Below, in pieces: positions 1-6,565 of a stretch of 22,262 bases of DNA. The DNA is from a virus. Numbering within the stretch: position 1 is the stretch's first letter; the number at the start of each line of letters is the position of its first letter. Made by a program: the position numbers and the translations under genes. The stretch covers positions 1-22,262 of the IMG/VR virus record IMGVR_UViG_3300047319_000447; one strand, written 5' to 3'. The notes below the pieces were generated by a model, which ran no database searches, was not told the origin of the DNA, and saw only the letters and a list, made by a program, of their open reading frames with translations.

Positions 1-7
1 CGAACCC

Positions 8-45
8 AAAACAAAAACGGCGTTGTGATTTCTCACAACGCCGTT
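8..45 (-). terminator. Rho-independent terminator downstream of tRNA-His remnant
   Basis: A perfect 13-bp inverted repeat pairs bases 16-28 with 33-45 around the 4-nt loop TTTC. Read on the minus strand it is followed by a T-rich run (complement of the A-rich bases 8-17), so it terminates minus-strand transcription. It lies 28 bases beyond the tRNA 3' end. It is therefore best read as the host terminator of the tRNA-His transcription unit, which places the bacterial chromosome at the left edge of the window. On the plus strand no T-tract follows, so it is unlikely to work in that direction. Confidence 0.85.
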
Positions 46-72
46 CGTAAAACTTTTACTGCTTGAATTCTT

Positions 73-120
73 TGGGGTGGCTGATGGGGCTCGAACCCAC
101 GACAACAGGAATCACAATCC
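73..120 (-). other. tRNA-His 3' fragment, putative prophage attachment-site core
   Basis: On the minus strand these 48 bases read as the 3' part of tRNA-His, from position 29 to the encoded CCA. Visible parts are the anticodon loop TTGTGAT with anticodon GTG, the 3' anticodon strand TCCTG, a T-arm with loop TTCGAGC, the acceptor strand CAGCCAC and the C73 discriminator typical of tRNA-His. Going upstream, the next base (121) gives T at tRNA position 28, where A is needed to pair with T42, and no D-arm or 5' acceptor strand follows. The gene is thus broken at 120/121. Integration at tRNA 3' ends leaves such a displaced fragment at one junction and an intact tRNA at the other. I infer this is one att junction, with the host to the left and the phage to the right. 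Confidence 0.8.
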
Positions 121-281
121 AGCCGTCAAAACCCATCAAAGCCTTTACCAGTATAGGTTTTAGCACCGGGTTTCGGAACGTGGATCCATTTCCACCCCAC
201 GGTTTTATGCGGTTCTCCGGGCACCCGTTCCGAAATTGCACGAGATTTAAGCCAATGCAGAATTAATATTTCCGCCACTCT
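121..281. other. Non-coding prophage end with inverted repeat (possible integrase or accessory-protein sites)
   Basis: No convincing gene lies between the att core and the holin stop. TTTCGGAACG (171-180) is repeated in inverted orientation as CGTTCCGAAA (226-235), with 45 bases between. GGTTTTA occurs as a direct repeat at 156-162 and 201-207. The location beside the att core is where tyrosine-recombinase arm sites or Xis/IHF sites occur. The assignment is inferred only from position. Confidence 0.35.
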
Positions 282-830
282 TTACCCGCGGTTATCACTC
301 GGGACGCGCGGGTCGCTTTGCATCTTCCCGCGGAAGAAACTCGCCACCCCTAGCACTCCGCCAATTGCGATCCATGCCTCGGGCGGGATACTCGGCTGAG
401 CGATGTTCGGCCACCAGCCGCGCAACACAGGGATGATGAAATAGCCGCCGATCCACGCGAACCCGAAACAGAACCCGACGAACGGCCGCCATGCGTAGGT
501 CGGCCAATGGTCCGCCTTCGCCTCAACCTGCATCGTCGCGTTGACCGTCTGCGTTTCGGCGGTATCGGCAGCCAGTTCAGCCTTCGTCACGTCGGCCGCG
601 ATCTGCGCCAGCTGCGCCTGCTGGTCGAGCACGGCCTTCTGGAATTGCATCGACAGATTGGGGTCGGACTGGATCGCGGCGAGCGCAGCGTCGGGCGCGG
701 ACTGGCCGGTAACCGTCTGGGCGATCCCGACGACCTTGCTGGCGACGCTCTCGGCTTTCGAGCCGCCGAGCCAGCCGGCGATCATCGGGGCGAAATTGGC
801 GAGCGCCATTGCGATAGGGATCAGTGGCAT
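282..830 (-). CDS. Phage holin, 3TM type (GTA_holin_3TM-like)
   Basis: This 182-aa protein is most likely the holin, which permeabilises the inner membrane at the end of the lytic cycle. It has an N-terminal hydrophobic helix (about residues 1-22), a central charged, Ala/Gln-rich helical region (about 60-105), the segment TYAWRPFVGF that is typical of the 3TM holin family, and two further hydrophobic stretches (about 115-138 and 150-166). It ends in a short charged tail. The start is supported by GGAG eight bases upstream, inside the end of the endolysin gene, whose TAG abuts this ATG. It is the last phage gene before the att site. The family call rests on the WRP motif and membrane layout. 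Confidence 0.75.
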   Translation of the reverse strand: MPLIPIAMALANFAPMIAGWLGGSKAESVASKVVGIAQTVTGQSAPDAALAAIQSDPNLSMQFQKAVLDQQAQLAQIAADVTKAELAADTAETQTVNATMQVEAKADHWPTYAWRPFVGFCFGFAWIGGYFIIPVLRGWWPNIAQPSIPPEAWIAIGGVLGVASFFRGKMQSDPRVPSDNRG

Positions 831-1313
831 CTATGCGGCTCCTTTTTTCAGATTTGAAGCAATGCGGTTGGTCCAGCCTTTGCCGAAGGTCGGCCATGTC
901 TTGAGCGACGTGAAATAGTTAAGGCGCAGCGCGTTCCAGCGCAACATGAAGCGCAGCGGGTCACCGGCCCGCACCGCTGCGATGGTGGCGTCCCCGATCA
1001 GACCATCGACCTTCGCGCCGGCGGCGCCCTGCATCCAGATCACCGGATGGCCGCCGTTGTAGTTCGCGTCGAAGATCTGGAACGCGACCCGTGCATCCAG
1101 CTCGTCGAGCCGCAGCGGATCCCAATAGAGTTTCTTCGCGATCGCCTTCGCCGTGTCGCGTGGCAAGTCCTTCATCGGCCCGGCGTAACCTGCCGCGCGT
1201 GCGACTCGCGCTGTGACGCCCCACATCGTTTCGCCGCCCGGATCTGCCGGATTGTTCGAATAGCCGCCCTCGTTGCCGATCAGCGCGGTAAATGCATCGT
1301 CGAAGCTGCTCAT
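831..1313 (-). CDS. Endolysin, glycoside hydrolase family 108 with peptidoglycan-binding C-terminus
   Basis: A 160-aa muramidase-type lysin that cleaves the glycan backbone of peptidoglycan once the holin has opened or depolarised the membrane. The N-terminus carries the GH108 signature NEGGYSNNPADPGGETMWGVT, in which the Glu of EGGY is the family's catalytic acid. The C-terminal half (FQIFDANYNGG through GWTNRI) matches the companion peptidoglycan-binding domain. No signal peptide is visible, so export should depend on the holin. I chose the ATG at 1313 because it overlaps the upstream TGA by one base (TGATG) and begins right before the domain. A longer reading to 1385 would add an Arg-rich out-of-family leader. 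Confidence 0.88.
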   Translation of the reverse strand: MSSFDDAFTALIGNEGGYSNNPADPGGETMWGVTARVARAAGYAGPMKDLPRDTAKAIAKKLYWDPLRLDELDARVAFQIFDANYNGGHPVIWMQGAAGAKVDGLIGDATIAAVRAGDPLRFMLRWNALRLNYFTSLKTWPTFGKGWTNRIASNLKKGAA

Positions 1314-1507
1314 CAGCCACCCCACTTCTTGAACCCGCCGCCGGCGCCATAGGCCGCCAACGCGAGCAGAGCCAACATGAACCACTTCCAGAGCAATGCG
1401 AGCACCCCACGGCCAATATTTAGCTGAAAGCGCTGCAAGACACTCTTTTCAAGGCGTTCAGCCAGCGCATCTACGTCGGCGTCCGTCAGCGTACGTTTGT
1501 CTTCCAT
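1313..1507 (-). CDS. Small single-TM lysis-cassette protein, unknown function
   Basis: A 64-aa protein with an acidic N-terminal amphipathic region (residues 1-30), one strong hydrophobic segment (about 33-55, rich in Leu/Ala/Trp) and a short Gly/Lys tail. This suggests a single-pass membrane protein with the N-terminus inside. It sits between a YfiM-like membrane protein and the endolysin, and its TGA overlaps the endolysin ATG. The start at 1507 has a GGGGAA purine run upstream; the next upstream ATG (1558) would overlap the preceding gene. It could be an antiholin or second holin, but sequence alone does not decide this. No family is recognised with certainty. Confidence 0.6.
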   Translation of the reverse strand: MEDKRTLTDADVDALAERLEKSVLQRFQLNIGRGVLALLWKWFMLALLALAAYGAGGGFKKWGG

Positions 1508-1523
1508 TGTCTGTTCCCCGTTG

Positions 1524-1769
1524 TTATCGAAAGAAGCACAGCAGGCCCAGCGCACCACCGCTGGTCGTCGCTACCACGTCCCATATCGACACGTCGCCGC
1601 CAGTGAAGTGATCGAGCGTTTCCTTCGCAACGCCGGCGATCAGCACGGCGGCAATCCCGGCCTGCCACGTGATGAAATGAGCCGCGCCAAAGATCAACAC
1701 GCCAGCTATGACGTGCAGGCATTTGTCCTGCGGCACGGTGCGCAGGATCCAAGCTTCGAGAGATCGCAT
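1524..1769 (-). CDS. YfiM/VanZ-like small membrane protein of the lysis cassette
   Basis: An 81-aa protein with two predicted membrane segments (about residues 18-33 and 36-50) and a third weaker one (about 65-80). It shows the pattern DKCLH at 15-19, KE..D at 49-53 and a later Asp-Gly-Gly region, which recalls the YfiM (DUF2279)/VanZ-like small membrane proteins found beside phage lysis genes. The ATG at 1769 follows GGGGAATTGACT and is preferred over a longer start at 1829, which would run into the tailspike gene. Function is unknown; a holin-related or membrane-stress role is possible. The family link is moderate. Confidence 0.65.
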   Translation of the reverse strand: MRSLEAWILRTVPQDKCLHVIAGVLIFGAAHFITWQAGIAAVLIAGVAKETLDHFTGGDVSIWDVVATTSGGALGLLCFFR

Positions 1770-1782
1770 AGTCAATTCCCCG

Positions 1783-3849
1783 TTAAGCGCGCAGCGCGCG
1801 CACGTTCTTGATGTAGACGTCGCCGACAAAAGCGGAGACGGTGAAATACCGCTTGAAGCTCACAGCCTGGGGCGGAACGGTCTGGATGCGGTGATCGATC
1901 GTCATTGCGCGGTTGCGGCCAGATGCGAAGTTCGGCAGCGCCGTGTCTGCATAGGCGTCAGCCATCTTGTATGTCGCTCCAAGGTCGGCCCCCACCTGGT
2001 TACCCTGGTAGTCGTAGAAGCGCATGAAAACGCGGATATTGAGGTCGCCAGTCGTGCCGTTCGCAAACACATCGCAACCGGGGCAATACACTTCACCCGA
2101 CTTGCACGGGATGTTGTCGTTTGCGTGAAAGGTGATCGTGGAATCCGCAGCCACGCCGTGCAGATGGAGCGACTGACCAAGCGTCGCTGAAACCTGAATG
2201 TCACGCACATCGACATCCACCAAGCCCGCGTCACGCGTCCAGTGCGTCAGTGCGTCGCCGCTTGTACCGACTGCATTCGCCGTGAAGTCGTAATCACGAC
2301 CGAGCGACCGAGCTCGAGCGAGCGGAATGTAATAGCCTTCCTGAATGGTTCCTTCGAGCGCATGGATAAGGACGTTATCGCCGATGACTGGGGTGTCAGA
2401 AAGATACGGACGCCAAAGGTAGCGCAGCGACGTTCCGAAGGCCGACATGCGCAGCCGGTTCGCGGCGTTGCCGTCTACGAGCATGCGCGGCGATGCGATC
2501 ACCGAAGCATTGACATAGTGCGTCGGTAAAATCTCGTGGCCCTGCATCGTCAATTCGACGCGATCACCGCTCGTTGTTGCGTCAAACCAGAGGCCGTCGA
2601 ACGCTTCGGAATGGCCACCTTTGAAGAGAAAGCGCGAGTATCGGCCGAGCGCATCGACCTTGAACGGGATCGCGTGATAGTCAAACGAGCAGCCATCGAA
2701 TTCGAAACTGTAACTATCGCAATTGTGATAGACCGCATTGCTCGCAGCGGCGAAAATGCAATCTTTGAACGTCATACGCTCGCCGCTGTTTGTCACGGCA
2801 ACATCGCTGCTGACGTACAAATTCTCCGATCCGTTCTGTTCGAACCGGCACCGATCCCACGTGATCAGGTACAGGTTGATTGGGTCGTAGCGCAATGCGC
2901 CGCGCCAACCCGTCACCACAACGTAGCGGCCGCCAGTATCGCGAATGTCGCTAGATGCGGCCGTGGTGTTACCCATGCGGATGCCCCAGCCGGTCGACGT
3001 CGCCTTGCCCGGGCCTAACACAACAATCGTTCCGCCGGCGCCATCGAGAAACGGCGAAATCGAAGCCCACTTGGCGTCGCCCATCGGAATAGTCGTCTGC
3101 TCATTGCGCATGACGATTCCATCTTTTGCAGCATCTATTGTGCTGAAGTCGAGCACCACGGTGCCGCGCGAATAGAACTTGTGCCACGGCTTCAGGTTCA
3201 GCGTGTCGGACAGCTTGTACGTCCCCCTCGGCAACTCAATTGCCGGAGCCGGGTACGGCAAAGCCTGCGCCGTCACGATCGCAGTAACGGCTGCGACGGC
3301 CGCATTAAAAGCCGCAAGCGAATCCGTCGCACCGGTTGCATCAGCGCCTTCGAAATCGGTCACCCTGAGCGACTCGCGCAGCACCGATTGCACCGTGCGA
3401 AGCGCCGCCCCGGTGCCCGCTTGAAGAAAGCCCACCAGCACTGACCCGCCGTCGTTGGCTAACACACGATCATCCACGGCGTGCGCCACCAGCGAGACAC
3501 CTTTGAACGGGTCGGCCAAATCGGTACGCAATGCATCGACGCCTGTAGCAACAGCCTCCTGAACATAGGCTTCGTCGATCGACGACACGACTTCGTCGTA
3601 GATCGTTACTTCCAGCGGGCCGATTACCTCTTTAAGCACCTGACGGTAGCTCCCGCTACCCCAGATTACAGCCTCGCCCCGTGCGTCGAGCACCACCGGA
3701 TTTGTATTCGGGATCGTGGCGGCTTCGTCCTGCCACGTATCCTTTTTTGTATCGGTGCCAGGCGCATAGAAATAGACCTTTCCGCCGACTAGCGGTCGGC
3801 CGAGCAGATTCGTGAACTGCGTTTTACCCTTTGGCAGAGGTGCGGCCAT
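1783..3849 (-). CDS. Tailspike protein with P22-type head-binding domain and beta-helix
   Basis: A 688-aa receptor-binding tailspike. Residues 1-87 match the P22 tailspike head-binding fold: TQFTNLLGRPLVGGKVYFYA, a GT.T.K.TW.DEA pattern, NTNPVVLDARGEA at 48-60 and a YR..L region. This domain attaches the spike to the tail hub. A linker helix (90-160) leads into a parallel beta-helix of the pectate-lyase type, entered at VTDFEGADATGATDSLAAFN (163-182) and running to about 450; it would bind and probably cleave surface polysaccharide. Residues about 515-688 form a separate C-terminal beta-rich module with Cys 582, 589 and 592. AAGGA nine bases before the ATG supports the start. The specific glycan and the active-site acids cannot be read from the sequence. 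Confidence 0.85.
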   Translation of the reverse strand: MAAPLPKGKTQFTNLLGRPLVGGKVYFYAPGTDTKKDTWQDEAATIPNTNPVVLDARGEAVIWGSGSYRQVLKEVIGPLEVTIYDEVVSSIDEAYVQEAVATGVDALRTDLADPFKGVSLVAHAVDDRVLANDGGSVLVGFLQAGTGAALRTVQSVLRESLRVTDFEGADATGATDSLAAFNAAVAAVTAIVTAQALPYPAPAIELPRGTYKLSDTLNLKPWHKFYSRGTVVLDFSTIDAAKDGIVMRNEQTTIPMGDAKWASISPFLDGAGGTIVVLGPGKATSTGWGIRMGNTTAASSDIRDTGGRYVVVTGWRGALRYDPINLYLITWDRCRFEQNGSENLYVSSDVAVTNSGERMTFKDCIFAAASNAVYHNCDSYSFEFDGCSFDYHAIPFKVDALGRYSRFLFKGGHSEAFDGLWFDATTSGDRVELTMQGHEILPTHYVNASVIASPRMLVDGNAANRLRMSAFGTSLRYLWRPYLSDTPVIGDNVLIHALEGTIQEGYYIPLARARSLGRDYDFTANAVGTSGDALTHWTRDAGLVDVDVRDIQVSATLGQSLHLHGVAADSTITFHANDNIPCKSGEVYCPGCDVFANGTTGDLNIRVFMRFYDYQGNQVGADLGATYKMADAYADTALPNFASGRNRAMTIDHRIQTVPPQAVSFKRYFTVSAFVGDVYIKNVRALRA

Positions 3850-3859
3850 AGTCTAAAAT
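3831..3859 (+). promoter_or_regulatory. Sigma-70-like promoter on the plus strand, antisense to the late operon
   Basis: TTGGCA at 3831-3836 and TAAAAT at 3854-3859 each match the sigma-70 consensus hexamers at five of six positions and are separated by exactly 17 bases. Transcription would begin near 3866, just before the ribosome-binding site and ATG of the plus-strand gene at 3887. The -35 lies inside the first codons of the tailspike and the -10 in the gap between tailspike and gp16 homologue. This is a pattern match only. Confidence 0.6.
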
Positions 3860-3886
3860 CCTTACGTCATTGAAGCGGAGATCCGC

Positions 3887-4129
3887 ATGAACCAGTTTTG
3901 GCTTGGCGTAATTTCGAGCGCGCTCTTCACGGGTTTCGTTCGGTTAGCGATGCATTGGTACAGTCGCAGCCCCAGCGATCCCCGGAAGGAACGGCAAAAG
4001 CTGATTGACCGGGTCAACCGAACTCCGCTCGACCGTCACTGGCGCTTGGCCAGCAAGCGCCTCTTGCGCGAGCCGTTTGTTACCGGTTTGATCAATCGCA
4101 TTTTTTGCAATCCCCGCACCAAGCCTTAG
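3887..4129 (+). CDS. Antisense small membrane protein, putative lysogenic-conversion (moron) gene
   Basis: An 80-codon ORF on the opposite strand to all neighbours. It encodes a hydrophobic N-terminal helix (about residues 4-22), then a strongly basic, Arg/Lys-rich cytoplasmic-type tail. GGAG at 3877-3880 lies six bases before the ATG, and a near-consensus sigma-70 promoter precedes it. The first 19 codons lie outside any other gene; the rest overlaps the 3' end of the gp16 homologue by 186 bases. By hand count over the overlap, third-position GC is about 70% in this frame but only about 54% in the gp16 frame, which favours real coding here. No homologue is recognised. The position between gp16 and tailspike equals that of immI/sieA in P22, so a lysogen-expressed exclusion or conversion role is inferred. 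A chance antisense ORF is the alternative. Confidence 0.5.
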   Translation: MNQFWLGVISSALFTGFVRLAMHWYSRSPSDPRKERQKLIDRVNRTPLDRHWRLASKRLLREPFVTGLINRIFCNPRTKP

Positions 4130-6565
4130 CCCCGGAACCTTCTCTGCAATAGAGAGCAACGCGTTGACGGCAGAATTCGAAATTGCCGCTGCGGTGTTCG
4201 AATGGTTCACTGCGGATCCAGCCGGCTCCGCTTGAATGTTCGCGGCCACACGACCGATCTGTCTCAATTGCGCGACTTGCCCCGGGTCAAACAGCGCATT
4301 CAATTTCTGTGTGCCAATCGAATTGAGGGCTTTGTTGTAGCCCGATTGCGAGAACGTGCCGACTTCGTCGCTCGCGCCGCCGAGCGCCTTTTGCTTCAGG
4401 TAATCGACCATCTGGCGCCGCAAGGCCATGCCTTGGTCGGGCACGATGTTCAGCATGGCGTTGATGTCGCCGACATTCCCGTTGAGCACGAATCGATTGA
4501 AGAATGTGTCTGGCACAGCGCGGCCATTGACAACTGCATTCAGCGCCGGCACCGAGTCAATCGTGTCGAAGCGCTCGCGAGCGACAGCGCGCGCCTGATT
4601 GAATGCCGCGATCGCGGCGGCGCCCTGATCGGCCTCGCCACCCATCAGTGGCTGTGTGTTATCGAGCGAATTGCGGACGATGCCAAGGGCGTTGACCACG
4701 TTCCCTTTGCCAGCGGCTTCGGCGTTCGCGATATCCTGGGCGAGAATCGTCTTAAACTGTTCGGCCGTACTTACGTTGAGCGGCGTGTCGCCGCTTTCGA
4801 AGCGGTCTAGCTGGCGCGAGACAGTCGTCGGCAGATGCAAGTCTCGCATCTGCGCTGTGAGCTGCTGGCGCGCGTCGTTGACAAATGCGACATGGTCGAG
4901 CGGAATGTCGCCACCGTCGATTGCGCGCGCTTGGCCATAAAGCCCGCTGATACCGGCTTGCACTTCCGCGTCGCGCTGCGCGAGCGCGTTCATAACGCCT
5001 TGGCCGGCTTGGTATTCGCCCGGCGCCTCGAGCGCGCCTTGGTTGTTCAGCGCCGAAATGAGGCCGCGATTTTGGTCCGCGTAACGCTGGGCGAGCTGCT
5101 CGCCGCCGATTTTGCCGCGCGTATTGCGCTCGAGCGTGAACTGCGTTGGATCGCGCGTCGCCTGCCCGAGCGTCAAACTACTCTCAGGACCGAGCACGGC
5201 GTCACCCTCTGCCCGACGAAGCACGGCGGCCGCGTCGATCGTGCCATCACGCGACAGCGCGTCCGTGACTCGCTGGCGCGTCGCTGCGAGGATCGATTGC
5301 GGAATCGCTGCGATATCGATGTTTTGTTCCTGCGCAGCCTGCCTGATCAGGTCGTCAGCATTGACGCGCGCCGCGGCTTGCGTGCTCGGTAAGGTTGAGC
5401 GCACCGCGCTCACCAGCCGATTGACACCTGTCGCCAGACGATCGGCAACGGCGCCGACCGCGCCACCAACGACCGAGCCGGCCGCGCCGCCTGCCGCGCC
5501 GCCGGCAATGCGGCCCGCGAAATCGCCGACGGTGTCATCAGAGTGCAGAGGTTGCGCGCCGGCCGTCGTCGCACCGGCAAGCGCGCCGCGACCCACCGTC
5601 GAGAGCGCACCGGTCGCCGGTGCCATGATTTCGCCGCCCACCAGATTCACCGGGTTTGCAACCGCGTCGGCGATATGCCCGACCGTTTGCTCGGTGCCGT
5701 TCCAGGCGTCGGGCGTAACGGCATCAACGCCGCGGCGAATGAGCGTGTCGACATCCTGCAAATGCGGGTCATGGCCGATCATGCTGCCGGCGGTGTTGAT
5801 TACCGCATTGACCGGGTTCGCAACAAGCCCAACTGCGTCCGCAACGCCGTGCCCGACGGCGCGCGCCGTGCGGCCGATCTGGTGCCCAAGTTGATCGATA
5901 AAGCCCGGTTGCTGTTGTGCTTGCGGATTGCCACGCGCCGCCAACGCTGCCAGCAAATCGGCATCGCTGATACCCGATAGCTCTTGCGGCGTCGCGGCGT
6001 TTGCGGTGCCGGAAATTGCGCTTGCGACGGCATTGCCGACGCGCGCGAGGACGCCCGGCTGCTGCGGCGCCGTTTGCGCCTGCTGTTGGGGCTGGTTGCG
6101 TTGCACGGTTTGCACGACCGCAGCAAGTTTTTGCGGGTACTGCGGATCTTCCGCATAGCCATGCAGGCCGCTCGCGAACTTGCTGACGTCGGACCCAGCG
6201 CCGACTACGCCGGGATACTTCCGCGCGAGCAGGCTGGCTTGATCCGCGGCAAAGGCGTCTGGCGATGAATACGCGCGGTAGTTGTCCGTCGATCCGGTCG
6301 CGTTGTCGGTCGCTGCCACGCCGCCGCCGGAGAAATCCTTGACGTTGCCGAGATTGTTCGTGCCCGGCACGACGGACTTGCCCCAGCCAGTCTCAAGCCC
6401 CCATTGAGCAAGCAAAAGATTCGGATCCACGCCGAGTTGCTGACCGGCGGCCGCCGCCGTGCCAGCGTGCTGCGCTACGAACGCCGCGGGCGTGTGAGCG
6501 GCGGCCGGTGCCGCGCCGACAGCGGACAGAAGCGCGTCGTCCGAGAGCGAGCTGATATCGGCCAT
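3944..6565 (-). CDS. P22 gp16-like ejection protein with N-terminal glucosaminidase/transglycosylase-like domain
   Basis: An 873-aa virion protein expected to be ejected with the DNA and to help it cross the envelope. Residues about 28-158 form a glucosaminidase (FlgJ/LytG-type) domain with LETGWGKS around Glu58, the likely catalytic residue, then NLGNVK and the Y..P..F..D pattern. This domain would open a local hole in peptidoglycan. The middle is low complexity and includes a Gly/Ala-rich stretch (about 350-376) that could enter membranes. A long helical region with NTRGKIGG and NQGA-type motifs follows, as in gp16-like proteins. The gene begins directly after the p20-like stop and ends 94 bases before the tailspike start. 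Its last 186 bases are overlapped by a plus-strand ORF. The domain call is firm; the gp16 equivalence rests on order, size and composition. Confidence 0.8.
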   Translation of the reverse strand: MADISSLSDDALLSAVGAAPAAAHTPAAFVAQHAGTAAAAGQQLGVDPNLLLAQWGLETGWGKSVVPGTNNLGNVKDFSGGGVAATDNATGSTDNYRAYSSPDAFAADQASLLARKYPGVVGAGSDVSKFASGLHGYAEDPQYPQKLAAVVQTVQRNQPQQQAQTAPQQPGVLARVGNAVASAISGTANAATPQELSGISDADLLAALAARGNPQAQQQPGFIDQLGHQIGRTARAVGHGVADAVGLVANPVNAVINTAGSMIGHDPHLQDVDTLIRRGVDAVTPDAWNGTEQTVGHIADAVANPVNLVGGEIMAPATGALSTVGRGALAGATTAGAQPLHSDDTVGDFAGRIAGGAAGGAAGSVVGGAVGAVADRLATGVNRLVSAVRSTLPSTQAAARVNADDLIRQAAQEQNIDIAAIPQSILAATRQRVTDALSRDGTIDAAAVLRRAEGDAVLGPESSLTLGQATRDPTQFTLERNTRGKIGGEQLAQRYADQNRGLISALNNQGALEAPGEYQAGQGVMNALAQRDAEVQAGISGLYGQARAIDGGDIPLDHVAFVNDARQQLTAQMRDLHLPTTVSRQLDRFESGDTPLNVSTAEQFKTILAQDIANAEAAGKGNVVNALGIVRNSLDNTQPLMGGEADQGAAAIAAFNQARAVARERFDTIDSVPALNAVVNGRAVPDTFFNRFVLNGNVGDINAMLNIVPDQGMALRRQMVDYLKQKALGGASDEVGTFSQSGYNKALNSIGTQKLNALFDPGQVAQLRQIGRVAANIQAEPAGSAVNHSNTAAAISNSAVNALLSIAEKVPGLRLGAGIAKNAIDQTGNKRLAQEALAGQAPVTVERSSVDPVNQLLPFLPGIAGAATVPMHR

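Noticed and set aside
73-120. Complete tRNA-His gene
   Set aside because: The D-arm, 5' acceptor strand and 5' anticodon strand are missing; only the 3' 48 nt are present.
56-266. Short open frames on both strands across the att region
   Set aside because: They run through the tRNA-His fragment and non-coding sequence and have no coding features.
1783-3849. Diversity-generating retroelement, as in the related Bordetella phage BPP-1
   Set aside because: No reverse transcriptase gene and no template/variable repeat pair was seen near the tailspike.
4141-4156. Short stem (TCTCT/AGAGA) after the antisense ORF as a terminator
   Set aside because: Only five base pairs, no T-tract, and it lies in the gp16-like coding sequence.
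5112-5894. 260-codon plus-strand open frame opposite the gp16-like gene
   Set aside because: Pro/Ala/Ser-rich low-complexity shadow of the Ala/Gly-rich coding strand; no independent signals, unlike the frame at 3887.
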